Shown here one piece after another: positions 33,690-43,363 of a DNA stretch of 64,000 nucleotides. This stretch comes from Acidobacteriota bacterium (GTDB lineage: Bacteria > Acidobacteriota > Blastocatellia > Pyrinomonadales > Pyrinomonadaceae), in assembly GCA_003222895.1 (NCBI GenBank), contig QHXI01000064.1, forward strand, positions 1-64,000. Direction: 5' to 3'. The notes beneath the pieces are model-generated. The model saw only the letters and a program-made list of their open reading frames with translations, was not told the DNA's origin and ran no database searches. Both the position numbers and the translations under genes were made by a program. Within the stretch, counting starts at the first letter, position 1. Every line of letters starts with the position of its first letter.

Positions 33690-34694
33690 ATGGTCGCTGA
33701 AACAAAAGCTGATTGGTTCAGGCCGAGCGCGGGATTAGCGCGCACGTGGCTGAATCGCCTGGCGCCGTTTCTCGGATTGATACTGGTAATCGTTATCTTT
33801 GCGATCCTGATTGGCGCTCCCGAAAAATATCTTTCGCTGAAAAACCTCCGCACCGTCCTGGCGCAAACTGTAATCGTAGCCATCGGCGCTATCGGCATGA
33901 CCGTGATCATAATCAGCGGTGGCATCGATCTATCAGTCGGATCGGCGATCGCCTTGACTGGAGTGATTACTGCGCTCGGTATCAATGCCGGCTGGTCGAC
34001 AAGCTTGGCAGTTTCAGTCGGAATTTTGGTCGGCGGATTCGTCGGCGTGGTGAATGGTCTGGCGATTACGCGGATGCGCGTCGTGCCGTTCATCGCGACG
34101 CTGGGAATGCTGGGAGTTGCGCGCGGAGTCGCGAAGGGCATCGCCGGATCGCAAACGGTCAACATGCCTGAGACTTGGGCCAATGATTTGCTCCTGACAA
34201 TTCCGAAACAGAGTTGGATGTTGGTTGCGCCGGGCGTTTGGATCGCGATCGTACTCGCGGTCGTCGCGGCAGTAGTTCTGCGCCGAACGGTTTTCGGCCG
34301 GCGGGTGTTTGCGTTGGGATCGAATGAAGCTGCCGCGCGTGCCTGCGGCATCGCGACTAATCGTTTGAAGATTTACATTTACGCCTTGGCAGGCCTGCTG
34401 TTTGGTCTCGCGGGTGTAATGCAGATGTCGCGTCTTCGACAGGGCGATCCAACCGTCGCCGCCGGGTTGGAGCTGGACATAATAGCGGCCGTGGTTATCG
34501 GCGGCGGCAGTTTGAGCGGCGGCGAAGGGAGCATTCTCGGTTCGATGATTGGCGCGCTCATCATGGCGTTTCTGCGCAACGGCTGCCAGCAAGTCGGTTG
34601 GCCCAACTACATTCAGGAAATTATCATCGGCGCGTTGATTGTTTTCGCCGTGGCCATCGATCGTTGGCGGCACTCGCGAATGGCAATCGCTTAA
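33690..34694 (+). CDS. Sugar ABC transporter permease (RbsC-like)
   Basis: A 334-residue inner-membrane channel subunit with 8-10 helices. Family hallmarks: NLRTVLAQTVIVAIGAIGMT, ISGGIDLSVGSAIALTGVIT (the characteristic GGIDLSVG), FALGSNEAAARACGI (the EAA-like loop contacting the ATPase), and ELDIIAAVVIGGGSLSGGEG. ATG 33690 is chosen over an in-frame TTG at 33675 that lies in the repeat. Works with the RbsB-like protein and the RbsA-like ATPase at 37112, with two enzyme genes placed between. Confidence 0.92.
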   Translation: MVAETKADWFRPSAGLARTWLNRLAPFLGLILVIVIFAILIGAPEKYLSLKNLRTVLAQTVIVAIGAIGMTVIIISGGIDLSVGSAIALTGVITALGINAGWSTSLAVSVGILVGGFVGVVNGLAITRMRVVPFIATLGMLGVARGVAKGIAGSQTVNMPETWANDLLLTIPKQSWMLVAPGVWIAIVLAVVAAVVLRRTVFGRRVFALGSNEAAARACGIATNRLKIYIYALAGLLFGLAGVMQMSRLRQGDPTVAAGLELDIIAAVVIGGGSLSGGEGSILGSMIGALIMAFLRNGCQQVGWPNYIQEIIIGALIVFAVAIDRWRHSRMAIA

Positions 34695-34718
34695 GTTCAG
34701 GAATCCAGGAATCGATAC

Positions 34719-35690
34719 ATGAACTATCGTCGTTTTGGCCGCACCAAGTGGAAAGTCAGCGAGATCGGCTATGGTATGTGGGGCATGGGTGGTTGGAGCG
34801 GTTCGGACGACGAAGAATCGTTGAAGGCGCTCCAGCACGCAGTCGACCAAGGTTGTAATTTTTTCGATACCGCCTGGGCGTACGGCGAGGGCCGAAGCGA
34901 GCGCTTGCTTGGTCAACTGGTGCGTGCGAACCCGGATAGGCAGCTCTATACGGCCACAAAGATTCCGCCGAAGAACTCGACTTGGCCCAGCCGGCGCGAA
35001 TTTACTCTCGACGAAACTTTTCCTTCCGATTATATCGAGCAACGTGTGTACGAGAGTTTAGAACACGCGGGTTTGCCCAAATTCGATCTCATGCAGTTTC
35101 ACGTCTGGGAAGACACCTGGGCCGAGGACGATCGATGGGCCAGGAAAGTTGATGAGCTTCGTTCGCAAAAACTATTCAGCGCGATTGGCATCAGCATCAA
35201 TCGGTGGGAGCCTTGGAACGGCGTGAAAGCAGTGCGCAGCGGCCTGATCGATTCCGTCCAGGTTATCTACAACATCTTCGATCAAAATCCCGAAGACCAA
35301 CTGTTTCCCGCGTGCGCCGAGATGGACGTCGCCGTTATTGCGCGCGTGCCGTTCGACGAAGGGACACTGACCGGTGCGCTTACGAAAGACAGCACATGGC
35401 CGGAAGGCGACTGGCGAAATACCTATTTCGTTCCAGCGAACCTGATTCCGAGCGTTGAGCGTGCCGAGAAACTCAAAAGCATCTTGCCAGCGGGCATGAC
35501 GTTGCCTCAGATGGCGCTGCGTTTTATTCTCAGCAACACAAACGTCAGCACGATCATTCCTGGCATGCGCAAGCTTTCGCATGTGGATTCGAATATCGCT
35601 GCCAGCGATGCAGCCGCGCTGCCGAAAGATCTTGTTTCAGAGTTGCAAGCACATCGGTGGGAACGCAGCCCGACAAAATGGTCACAGTAA
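34719..35690 (+). CDS. Aldo/keto reductase (possible L-fucose or aldose dehydrogenase)
   Basis: A 323-residue NAD(P)-dependent (beta/alpha)8 oxidoreductase. The catalytic tetrad is visible: Asp50 and Tyr55 in FFDTAWAYGEG, Lys81 in YTATK, His128 in LMQFHVW. The length is typical. It lies between the permease and L-fuconate dehydratase genes of the importer cluster. AKR-type L-fucose dehydrogenases feed the non-phosphorylative fucose route, so this could perform the first oxidation. The substrate is an inference from context. Confidence 0.82.
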   Translation: MNYRRFGRTKWKVSEIGYGMWGMGGWSGSDDEESLKALQHAVDQGCNFFDTAWAYGEGRSERLLGQLVRANPDRQLYTATKIPPKNSTWPSRREFTLDETFPSDYIEQRVYESLEHAGLPKFDLMQFHVWEDTWAEDDRWARKVDELRSQKLFSAIGISINRWEPWNGVKAVRSGLIDSVQVIYNIFDQNPEDQLFPACAEMDVAVIARVPFDEGTLTGALTKDSTWPEGDWRNTYFVPANLIPSVERAEKLKSILPAGMTLPQMALRFILSNTNVSTIIPGMRKLSHVDSNIAASDAAALPKDLVSELQAHRWERSPTKWSQ

Positions 35691-35704
35691 ATTAAGACGA
35701 ATCG

Positions 35705-37030
35705 ATGCCGACTACGATTACAAATGCATCGGTTCGCGATATTCGTTTTCCAACGTCGCGCACGCTCGACGGATCCGACGCCGTGAATGTCGATCCCGAT
35801 TACTCGGCGACCTACGTCGTCCTTGAAACCGACGACGCGCGCGGCCTGCGGGGCTACGGCTTAACATTTACGAATGGCCGTGGCAATGAAATTTCGGTCG
35901 CTGCCGTGCACGCCTTGAAGCATCACCTGCTGGGCCGCACGCTTGAATCGATCACACAGGATTTCGCCGGCTTTTGGCTCGGCCTTACTTCAGATAGTCA
36001 GGTGCGTTGGCTTGGACCAGAGAAGGGTGTGATTCATCTCGCGGCCGGCGCGCTGGTCAATGCGTTGTGGGATTTGTATGCGAGAAGTGAAGGCAAACCG
36101 GTGTGGAAGCTTTTGGTGGACATGTCGCCTGAGCACCTCGTCGCGTGTATTCCGTTTCGTCACATCACCGATGCGCTGACGCCTCAGGAAGCGCTCGAAA
36201 TTCTAAAACGTAATGAAGCAACGAAATGTGATCGCGAGAAAGAGATGCGCGCGGTCGGCTATCCGGCTTACACGACATCGGCGGGTTGGCTCGGCTATTC
36301 AGACGACAAAGTGCGCCAGCTCGTGCGCGAAGCTCTTGTGGATGGATGGTCGCATTTCAAGATGAAGGTTGGACGCGATCTCGATGACGATGTTCGCCGC
36401 GCGGCGATCATCCGCGAAGAGATCGGACCCGATCGCACATTGATGATGGACGCGAATCAAATTTGGGACGTCGACCAAGCGATCGAATGGATGAAACCGC
36501 TGGCGCAATTCAATCCGTGGTGGATCGAAGAACCGACTTCACCCGACGATGTTCTTGGTCACGCGAAAATAGCGAAAGCGGTCGCGCCGATTGGTGTTGC
36601 TACCGGCGAAGCTTGTCAGAACCGCGTCATCTTCAAACAGTTCTTGCAGGCGAAGGCAATTGCGTTCTGCCAAATCGATAGTTGCCGTTTGGCGGGTGTG
36701 AATGAAGTGCTCGCGGTAATTCTGATGGCGGCAAAATTCGGCGTGCCGGTCTGTCCGCATGCAGGCGGCGTCGGGCTTTGTGAATACGTGCAGCATCTTG
36801 CGCTGTTCGACTACATCGCGGTCAGTGCATCGCTCGAGAATCGCATCACGGAATACGTCGATCATTTGCACGAACATTTTGTCTACCCAGTGAAGATGAA
36901 AGACGGACGATATTTGCCGCCGCTCGATCCGGGATACAGCATCGAGATGAGAACCAAGTCGCTTGACTGCTACGAGTTTCCAAATGGGGAAGCTTGGAAG
37001 ACCAAATCGTCAGTTGTTAGTGGTCAGTAG
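35705..37030 (+). CDS. fucD: L-fuconate dehydratase (enolase superfamily)
   Basis: A 441-residue mandelate-racemase-type enzyme that dehydrates L-fuconate to 2-keto-3-deoxy-L-fuconate. Catalytic Lys221 lies in FKMKVG and His352 in VCPHAGGVGL, almost the same positions as in the characterised Xanthomonas enzyme. Metal ligands are Asp249 (MMDANQ), Glu275 or Glu276 (WWIEEP) and Glu302 (ATGEAC). CIPFRHITD and the long N-terminal capping domain also fit. The final KSSVVSGQ is encoded by a GTCAGT repeat rather than family sequence. Next to an aldo/keto reductase and sugar ABC genes; lactonase and hydrolase steps are not in the window. Confidence 0.88.
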   Translation: MPTTITNASVRDIRFPTSRTLDGSDAVNVDPDYSATYVVLETDDARGLRGYGLTFTNGRGNEISVAAVHALKHHLLGRTLESITQDFAGFWLGLTSDSQVRWLGPEKGVIHLAAGALVNALWDLYARSEGKPVWKLLVDMSPEHLVACIPFRHITDALTPQEALEILKRNEATKCDREKEMRAVGYPAYTTSAGWLGYSDDKVRQLVREALVDGWSHFKMKVGRDLDDDVRRAAIIREEIGPDRTLMMDANQIWDVDQAIEWMKPLAQFNPWWIEEPTSPDDVLGHAKIAKAVAPIGVATGEACQNRVIFKQFLQAKAIAFCQIDSCRLAGVNEVLAVILMAAKFGVPVCPHAGGVGLCEYVQHLALFDYIAVSASLENRITEYVDHLHEHFVYPVKMKDGRYLPPLDPGYSIEMRTKSLDCYEFPNGEAWKTKSSVVSGQ

Positions 37031-37110
37031 TCAGTTGCTTCTGTTGATGATCACGACGTTGACCACCGATAACTAATGACTTTTTGACAAGTGACAACGG
37101 ACCGCTGACG
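37008..37110. repeat. GTCAGT-family inverted repeat, copy 2
   Basis: Left part CGTCAGTTGTTAGTGGTCAG plus TAGTCAGTTG, right part GTTGACCACCGATAACTAAT, ending GACCGCTGACG. It covers the last codons of the fuconate dehydratase and ends two bases before the ATPase ATG at 37112. Related to the repeat at 5423-5510. Confidence 0.6.
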
Positions 37111-37111
37111 T

Positions 37112-38611
37112 ATGACTGCGCTTTTATTATCAAATATCTCTAAACGCTTTGGCCCAACCGCGGCGTTGGCCGGTGTGAACCTGCGCCTGGACAAAGGCGA
37201 AGTGCATGCGCTCATCGGTGAAAACGGGGCGGGCAAGAGTACTTTGATGAACGTGCTCGCAGGTTTAATGAAGTTCGACGAAGGCACGATGGAGGTGGAC
37301 GGCGATCATTATGATCCTTCGAGTCCGCTTGATGCGCGCGACCGCGGAATTGCTCTGATTCATCAGGAACTTTCTTTGTTTCCGCACTTATCTGTGGCTG
37401 AGAACATCATGATGGGCATGGAGCCTTCGCGTTGGGGTTTGCTCGACTCTGACGCCTTGTGTGCGCGCACGCTTGAAGTGCTCGAAACTTTTCATCACAC
37501 GGAAATCAAACCTGAGACACGCGTCTCGACTCTTTCAATCGCGGCGCGTCAGATTGTCGAAATTTGTCGTGCGCTGGCCGCGCGCGCGCGACTCATTTTG
37601 ATGGACGAACCGACAAGCAGCTTGCAACGCGAAGACGTCGAGCATCTGTTTCACTTGATCAGACAATTCAAGGGTCACGGCATCAACGTCATTTATATCA
37701 GCCACTTTCTGGAAGAGGTGCGCGAGATTGCCGACAACTTCACGGTTCTGCGCGATGGGCGTAGTGTCGCGACCGGCGAGATTTCGTCCGTGTCTGACGA
37801 TGAACTAATCATGCACATGGTCGGCCGTTCAGTTGAAAATCTCTTTCCCAGTCGCGCTCCGGCTTCAACGGGCCGCGAGACCGTTCTCGAAGTCAAGAAT
37901 CTGTCGTCGCCACCGGCGTTGAAGAACGCGACGTTCGAACTGAAACGCGGAGAAATTGTTGGAATCGCGGGTCTGATGGGATCGGGAAGAACAAACGTGG
38001 TGCGCAGCATCTTCGGATTGGATGAATGTGCGGGCGGTTCGATCAGAGTGATGAATCAAAGCTCAACACAGTCCGCGACACCCGCGACGCGTTTGTCACA
38101 AAGCATCGGATACCTTAGCGAGGATCGCAAGAACGAGGGACTCGCAATCACTCTCTCGATCGCCGATAACGTAACGATGACGCGTTTCAGATCGTGCTCG
38201 CGATTTGGTTGGCTTAACTTGTCGCGGCAACGTTCGCGATCTCAAGACGTCGTCAATTCACTCGCAGTGAAAGCTCGCAGCGTGCAACAACCAGTGGCGT
38301 CACTGTCTGGTGGCAATCAACAAAAGATCGCGTTGGCACGTCTGCTGCACCAGCAGGCTGAAATCCTTTTGCTTGACGAACCGACGCGCGGTATCGACAT
38401 CGGCAGCAAGGCTCAAGTCTACAAAACCATCGCCGATTGTGCTGCCGCGGGAAAAGCGGTCCTGATGATTAGCTCGTACCTGCCTGAGTTGTTTGGCATG
38501 TGCGATCGCCTGGCGGTGATGAGTCGTGGGCGCTTGTCGGCGATTCGTCCGATCGATGAATGGACGCCCGAGGCCGTGATGCAAGCGGCGATTGCCGGTG
38601 AAGGGAATTGA
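37112..38611 (+). CDS. Sugar ABC transporter ATP-binding protein (RbsA/MglA-like)
   Basis: A 499-residue fused double ATPase that energises the ribose-type importer. The first domain has GENGAGKST (Walker A), LSIAARQIVEICRAL (degenerate signature) and LILMDEPTSSL (Walker B). The second has the atypical GLMGSGRTN loop, LSGGNQQKIALARLL and ILLLDEPTRGIDIGS. This asymmetry is normal for RbsA. Domains of this type pair with RbsC-like permeases such as the one at 33690. The gene is separated from the permease by two catabolic enzymes. Confidence 0.93.
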   Translation: MTALLLSNISKRFGPTAALAGVNLRLDKGEVHALIGENGAGKSTLMNVLAGLMKFDEGTMEVDGDHYDPSSPLDARDRGIALIHQELSLFPHLSVAENIMMGMEPSRWGLLDSDALCARTLEVLETFHHTEIKPETRVSTLSIAARQIVEICRALAARARLILMDEPTSSLQREDVEHLFHLIRQFKGHGINVIYISHFLEEVREIADNFTVLRDGRSVATGEISSVSDDELIMHMVGRSVENLFPSRAPASTGRETVLEVKNLSSPPALKNATFELKRGEIVGIAGLMGSGRTNVVRSIFGLDECAGGSIRVMNQSSTQSATPATRLSQSIGYLSEDRKNEGLAITLSIADNVTMTRFRSCSRFGWLNLSRQRSRSQDVVNSLAVKARSVQQPVASLSGGNQQKIALARLLHQQAEILLLDEPTRGIDIGSKAQVYKTIADCAAAGKAVLMISSYLPELFGMCDRLAVMSRGRLSAIRPIDEWTPEAVMQAAIAGEGN

Positions 38612-38829
38612 GGCGCGAAAAAAATCAAGGCATTGAACGAGTGGATGCGCAGCTATGCCGAAAAGAATAAGTTGACCTATCTTGATTATTATTCGGCTAT
38701 GATAGACGAGAAGGGATTCTTGAAAGACGAGTTGAGCGAGGATGGTTTGCATCCAAACGCAAAAGGCTATGCGATCATGGCGCCGCTGGCGGAAGCTGCG
38801 ATTGCAAAATCGTTGAAGAGCGGAAGCTA
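38612..38829 (+). pseudogene. C-terminal remnant of an SGNH/GDSL hydrolase
   Basis: Directly after the ATPase stop the frame reads IKALNEWMRSYAEKNKLTYL, DYYSAMIDEKGFL, then DELSEDGLHPNAKGYAIMAP. This is the C-terminal end of GDSL-type acylhydrolases, including block V (DxxH, here DGLH). The N-terminal GDSL block with the nucleophile is missing, and no ribosome binding site or ATG is present. Such esterases deacetylate glycans, which would fit the locus before its loss. Confidence 0.7.
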
Positions 38830-38889
38830 GTGGTTCAAGTTTCGCGTAGACGCGATCGCTTATCGACGGGACCTCTGAAGTGGAACTGC

Positions 38890-39909
38890 ATGCCGACAAC
38901 CTTAGCTGACATCGCGCGCGCTCTGGGCGTCTCAAAGATGACGGTCTCGCGCGCCATCAACAATCATCCGGAGATCAGCCCGGAGACGCGTGCGCGCATC
39001 CTGGACGCTGCGCATCGCATGAACTACCGGCCAAATCAGTTCGCCCGCGCGCTGACGACGAATCGTTCTTATCTGCTTGGCGTGATTGTTCCGGACCTAA
39101 TGCACTCTTATTTTGCCGAGATTTGTCGTGGCGTTGAAACCATCGCCAAGCCTTTGGGTTACCAAAATTTGATTTGCAGCACCGACGAGGACCCCGCGAA
39201 TGAAGAATCGGAAATCGAAGCCCTGTTGCCGCGGACTGATGGTTTGATTCTCGCCTCGTCTGCATCGCCGGCCGAGACGAAATTCTATAAGCGGGTGATT
39301 CGCGAACGCGCGAAGATTGTTTTGATCGATCGGCAGCTCGAAGGAATCAAGTGCCCTTCGGTTACTACAGACGACATTAAAGTCGGACGGATTGCAACTG
39401 AGCATCTGCTGAGCCTCGGCCATCGCCGAGTAGGTCACTTGAAAGGCACGGTCGCATCAACCGCCGCGTTGCGGTTTGAAGGTTACAAAAGTGCTTTGGC
39501 CAACAACCGATTATCTTTCAATCCGGACTTGGTTCGCGAGGGCGGCTTCACAGAAGCTGACGGCAATCGCGCGATGAAGAAATGGCTGCGCGAAGGCAAT
39601 GTGCCGTCAGCAATTTTTGCGGCGAACGATCCGGCGGCCATCGGCGCCATAGCGGCCATCACCGAAGCCGGACTGAGTATCCCCGAAGACATCGCCATGG
39701 TCGGCGGCGGCAATATTCATTACGGCGACATGTTGCGCGTGCCCCTGACGACCGTTTCTTGGTCCACGTCCGAAATGGGACAGGCGGCCGCGCGGCTCCT
39801 GATCGATCTGGTCGAGGGTAAGAGGGGCATAAAAGAACAACACGTGATCGTTGAACCTGAATTGGTCGTGCGTGCTTCGTGCGGCGCAACCCAGGCGGCG
39901 TTCGTTTAA
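38890..39909 (+). CDS. LacI-family transcriptional regulator
   Basis: A 339-residue repressor. The helix-turn-helix opens the chain (TTLADIARALGVSKMTVSRA, about residues 3-22) followed by the hinge helix (RPNQFARALTT). A periplasmic-binding-like effector domain follows (LLGVIVPDLMHSYFAEIC, GLILASSAS, VTTDDIKVGRIATEHLLSLG, AIFAANDPAAIGAIAAI). ATG 38890 is chosen because it places the HTH at the N-terminus as always in this family; an upstream GTG at 38830 would add a non-homologous stretch. It is the best candidate to bind the palindrome at 30551-30566. Sits just before the DUF4861-GH88 gene. Confidence 0.93.
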   Translation: MPTTLADIARALGVSKMTVSRAINNHPEISPETRARILDAAHRMNYRPNQFARALTTNRSYLLGVIVPDLMHSYFAEICRGVETIAKPLGYQNLICSTDEDPANEESEIEALLPRTDGLILASSASPAETKFYKRVIRERAKIVLIDRQLEGIKCPSVTTDDIKVGRIATEHLLSLGHRRVGHLKGTVASTAALRFEGYKSALANNRLSFNPDLVREGGFTEADGNRAMKKWLREGNVPSAIFAANDPAAIGAIAAITEAGLSIPEDIAMVGGGNIHYGDMLRVPLTTVSWSTSEMGQAAARLLIDLVEGKRGIKEQHVIVEPELVVRASCGATQAAFV

Positions 39910-39931
39910 GTTTTTCCTCTAAAAAGTTATC

Positions 39932-42499
39932 ATGCGTATCATTTGTACAATCTTAATACTAAGTTGCCTAATGTTTGCGGGACAGGCCAATGCGGCGCCC
40001 CGCATCAAGGTGCTTAAGCTGTCGGTGACGAATCCGTCCAACGAAATTCGGTCGGCGGCAGATATCGTCGTCAGTGTCGCTGAGCTGAAGCGCATCGCGC
40101 CGGACTTCAAGGCGGGCGACGTCATCGTGACGACGAGCGATGCGTCAACCGTCGAGGAGGACGCGCGCACGCTGCAAACGATCGAACTGCCTTCACAAGC
40201 AGACGATCTCGATGGCGACAATAAGCATGACGAGCTTGCTTTTCAAATTGATTTGAAACCGCGACAGACGCGAATCGTGACGATCGCTTATGGAGACACG
40301 GCGACGATTCAGCGTTTGCGCAGCGACTATCCGAAACGAACCGCGGCGAAGTTCACGATGAAATTTGACGGGCTCGGTTGGGAGTCCGAAGCGACGGCGT
40401 GGCGAATCTATTTCGATAAGCGCAACGCGATCGATGTCTGGGGCAAGCGTCGGCCGGGCTTGTACCTCGAAATGTTTGGGGCGCCCGAATACGTCTATCA
40501 TTGGGAATCGCCGTTGGGCCGGGACATTTATCGAATCGGCGATGCGATTGGAATTGGGGCGGTGGCTGCGCTCGTCGATGGCAAAGCGGTCAGAGTTTCG
40601 GACGTCGTCGAACGTAGATGGAGAATCATCAGCGCCGGTCCAGTTCGAGTGATCGTCGACTTGAATTATAAGGGCTGGAAAATCGGCGGAAAGGAAGTCA
40701 ATCTTACGAGTCGTATGACTCAATGGGCCGGCGAGCGCGGCTTCGATCATCGAGTCACCGCCGAAGGCGCCGACGGAGTGACACTGGTAACGGGAATCGT
40801 TCGTCAGCCTGATCTGCAGGAAAAGATTTTCAACCCATCAGAGAGCGTGCCTGCCTTTACGCGTGCATGGTGGGGACATCAGGTCGAAGAAGAAGGTCCG
40901 CCGGCGACGGCGATTCATATGTTGCCTGGTCAGAATTTAGGTTTGGCAATAATCGCGCTCGGTAAACAGAGCAAGGCAATCGCTGATGATCCGCTCAACT
41001 TGCTCGTTCAGCCACAGTTCGAAAATGGCAAAGCCGATTGGTATGTTACGGGTGTTTGGGATCAAGAGAACACCGACAACCTGAGCGTACCGGCCAGCAC
41101 TGCTGATGCGAGAATTCGTTATGGTTCCCTGGCGTCGCCGCGCGCGACGCCGAGGACGCTCGATGATTTCCTAAACTTTGTTCACGACACGAGCATTCGC
41201 CTGACGAACCCAGCGCGGGTGGCTATTCTTTCATCCGCAGCATCGGCGCAATCGGCTCCGCCGGATACCTTGCAACCGGCGAAAAAGAAAACTTATGCGG
41301 AAGCGATCGACTTGTTGAAGCAATCCGCGGAACGCACTGCGCAGAAATTCGAGCCGCTGATTTCCCGAACCGCGCCGGCCGATACGGATCGCGACACCGG
41401 CGAAGGTTTTTTCACCGAAGGCGATAATGAAACCGGTGAATGGAAATCGCAGAAAGGCTTTTTCTGGACGGGCAGTTTTTGGGTTGGCGAGTTATGGCAG
41501 CTCTACGCCAAAACAAAAGATGAGCGGTTTCGCCGTTGGGCCGAGCTTTGGAACGCGCGGCTCCTCGGCAAGGAAGCAAACGAGAATCATGATACGGGTT
41601 TTCTCAACTTCTATTCATCAGTCCTTGGTTATCGCGCGATAAAGGATTCGAAGTATCGCGACGGCGGCTTGCGTGCAGCGACTCGCTTGAAGCAACTCTA
41701 CAATCCGACGACGGAACTCGCTGCTTCGTGGGGCGTTAACGGCGACGACACGATCATCGACACGATGATGAACCTGCAAATCTGGTGGTGGGCCGCGCGC
41801 GAGACCGGCGATGCAGAATGGCGCGAGCTGGGATTAAAGCATGCGCTGAAATCCGCGGACTGGCTGGTGCGACGCGATGGTTCGGTGGCGCAATCCGTTC
41901 ATTACAATCCCGGCGACAATCGTCAGGAGTTCACTTCTTCGCAGGGCACAAACAATTCAATCAAGTACCCAAACTCGGCGAAGCCCGGCGAAAAGGTTTT
42001 CACGCATACGCATCAGGGCTTCGCGGCAGACACGACCTGGTCTCGCGGCGCCGCCTGGGCTCTCTATGGGTTCACGGTTGCCTACAGCGAGACGAAGAAT
42101 CGGGGCCTGGTGGCAACGGCTGAGAAGGTCGCCGATTACATCCTGGATCATCTGCCTGAAGACGGAGTGCCATGGTATGACTTTATCGATGAAGGCGTGC
42201 ACTTTCGCAATCGCGATAGTTCCGCGGCAGCGATTATCGCCGGCGGGCTGCTGAGACTTTCTGAACAGACCGCAGACCAAACACGCGCCGCCACTTATCG
42301 CCGCGAGGGCGAACGCATCACGCGGTCGCTTATCGATCGATATCTGACGCCGGTTTCGGCCGGCGACAAAACGGCGCCGGGAGTGTTGCGTCACGGATCG
42401 AGCACGCGCCCGAGCGATGTGAGTTTGGTCTATGGAAATTACTATCTGCTGGAAGATTTGTTATGGCTGGAAGAGCATAGGGCAGTAGCCCGACCGTAA
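39932..42499 (+). CDS. Secreted DUF4861 - GH88 fusion (unsaturated glucuronyl hydrolase)
   Basis: An 855-residue exported protein with two parts. After a signal peptide ([17 protein letters not shown]), residues about 25-430 form a beta-rich DUF4861 domain ([41 protein letters not shown]). Residues about 450-850 form a GH88 alpha/alpha-barrel: [28 protein letters not shown] with the first catalytic Asp, [16 protein letters not shown] with the second, and [16 protein letters not shown]88 enzymes hydrate and release 4,5-unsaturated glucuronate from lyase products. DUF4861 and GH88 are usually separate genes. The product feeds KduI/KduD encoded next. Confidence 0.87.
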   Translation: MRIICTILILSCLMFAGQANAAPRIKVLKLSVTNPSNEIRSAADIVVSVAELKRIAPDFKAGDVIVTTSDASTVEEDARTLQTIELPSQADDLDGDNKHDELAFQIDLKPRQTRIVTIAYGDTATIQRLRSDYPKRTAAKFTMKFDGLGWESEATAWRIYFDKRNAIDVWGKRRPGLYLEMFGAPEYVYHWESPLGRDIYRIGDAIGIGAVAALVDGKAVRVSDVVERRWRIISAGPVRVIVDLNYKGWKIGGKEVNLTSRMTQWAGERGFDHRVTAEGADGVTLVTGIVRQPDLQEKIFNPSESVPAFTRAWWGHQVEEEGPPATAIHMLPGQNLGLAIIALGKQSKAIADDPLNLLVQPQFENGKADWYVTGVWDQENTDNLSVPASTADARIRYGSLASPRATPRTLDDFLNFVHDTSIRLTNPARVAILSSAASAQSAPPDTLQPAKKKTYAEAIDLLKQSAERTAQKFEPLISRTAPADTDRDTGEGFFTEGDNETGEWKSQKGFFWTGSFWVGELWQLYAKTKDERFRRWAELWNARLLGKEANENHDTGFLNFYSSVLGYRAIKDSKYRDGGLRAATRLKQLYNPTTELAASWGVNGDDTIIDTMMNLQIWWWAARETGDAEWRELGLKHALKSADWLVRRDGSVAQSVHYNPGDNRQEFTSSQGTNNSIKYPNSAKPGEKVFTHTHQGFAADTTWSRGAAWALYGFTVAYSETKNRGLVATAEKVADYILDHLPEDGVPWYDFIDEGVHFRNRDSSAAAIIAGGLLRLSEQTADQTRAATYRREGERITRSLIDRYLTPVSAGDKTAPGVLRHGSSTRPSDVSLVYGNYYLLEDLLWLEEHRAVARP

Positions 42500-42528
42500 G
42501 GGAGGGCCCACAAAAAAGGAGAGCCATC

Positions 42529-43353
42529 ATGAGCGCACAAATGAAAGAGCAAGACAAGCAACTCGTTTTTCGCAAGACAAACGCGCAGAAGGGCCGCACG
42601 ATTTCGGTGACGCCTGAAAACAGTTCGATGAAGCACTTGTCCTACGGCCGCATAATTCTCGACAAAGAAGTGCCGCGGGTGAGCTTTGCAACCGGCAATC
42701 AGGAGTCCGGCTTAATCTGTCTCTCCGGCAAATGCACGATCATGTGCGACCGAGAGGCGACCCAGATTGAGCAATATGATTCGATCTATTTGCCACGCGA
42801 CAGCCAGGTCGAAGTCGCGACTGAAAGCGCGGTCGATCTCGCTGAGTGTTCCGCGGATGTCGAGACGAAATATCCTCTGCAGGTCGTGCGCTATTCCGAC
42901 GTTGAGAAGGACGGTTCGCTGAGATTCAAGACTGGCGGCGCATCCAACTCGCGCACCGTCAATATCACGCTGGGAAAGAACGTCGAAGCGGGGCGCATCC
43001 TGGCGGGCTTTACAACTTCAGAACCGGGTCATTGGACCAGTTGGCCGCCGCACGAACACGCGTCGATCCTTGAAGAACTTTACGTCTACTATGACATGCC
43101 GGCGCCGGCATTTGGCGTGCAGTTCGTCTACACGAATCCGGATGAGCCAGAATTCATCGGCATCGTGCGCGATGGTGATGCGGTGATTATGCCGAAGGGT
43201 TTTCATCCAAACGTTTCTGTGCCTGGCCATCCAATTAATTTTGTTTGGATGATGGCCGCGCATCGTGAAGTGGAAGATCGGCAGTTCGGTGTAGTCAGAG
43301 TGCAGCCCGGTTTCGATCAAGCGGGCAGCGGGTTGGAAGCAAGTCGAAAATAA
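42529..43353 (+). CDS. kduI: KduI/IolB-family sugar-acid isomerase
   Basis: A 274-residue bicupin isomerase. The metal site is seen as WPPHEHASILEELYVY (His, His, Glu) with a later His in GFHPNVSVPGH; AAHREVEDRQFG is a strong family signature. Sequence features lean to the IolB side (5-deoxy-glucuronate isomerase). The neighbours kduD, KDG kinase and KDPG aldolase point to 5-keto-4-deoxyuronate isomerisation as its role. A good ribosome binding site (AAAGGAGAG) precedes ATG 42529. The choice between the two activities cannot be made from sequence alone. Confidence 0.82.
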   Translation: MSAQMKEQDKQLVFRKTNAQKGRTISVTPENSSMKHLSYGRIILDKEVPRVSFATGNQESGLICLSGKCTIMCDREATQIEQYDSIYLPRDSQVEVATESAVDLAECSADVETKYPLQVVRYSDVEKDGSLRFKTGGASNSRTVNITLGKNVEAGRILAGFTTSEPGHWTSWPPHEHASILEELYVYYDMPAPAFGVQFVYTNPDEPEFIGIVRDGDAVIMPKGFHPNVSVPGHPINFVWMMAAHREVEDRQFGVVRVQPGFDQAGSGLEASRK

Positions 43354-43363
43354 ACGGAGGCTG

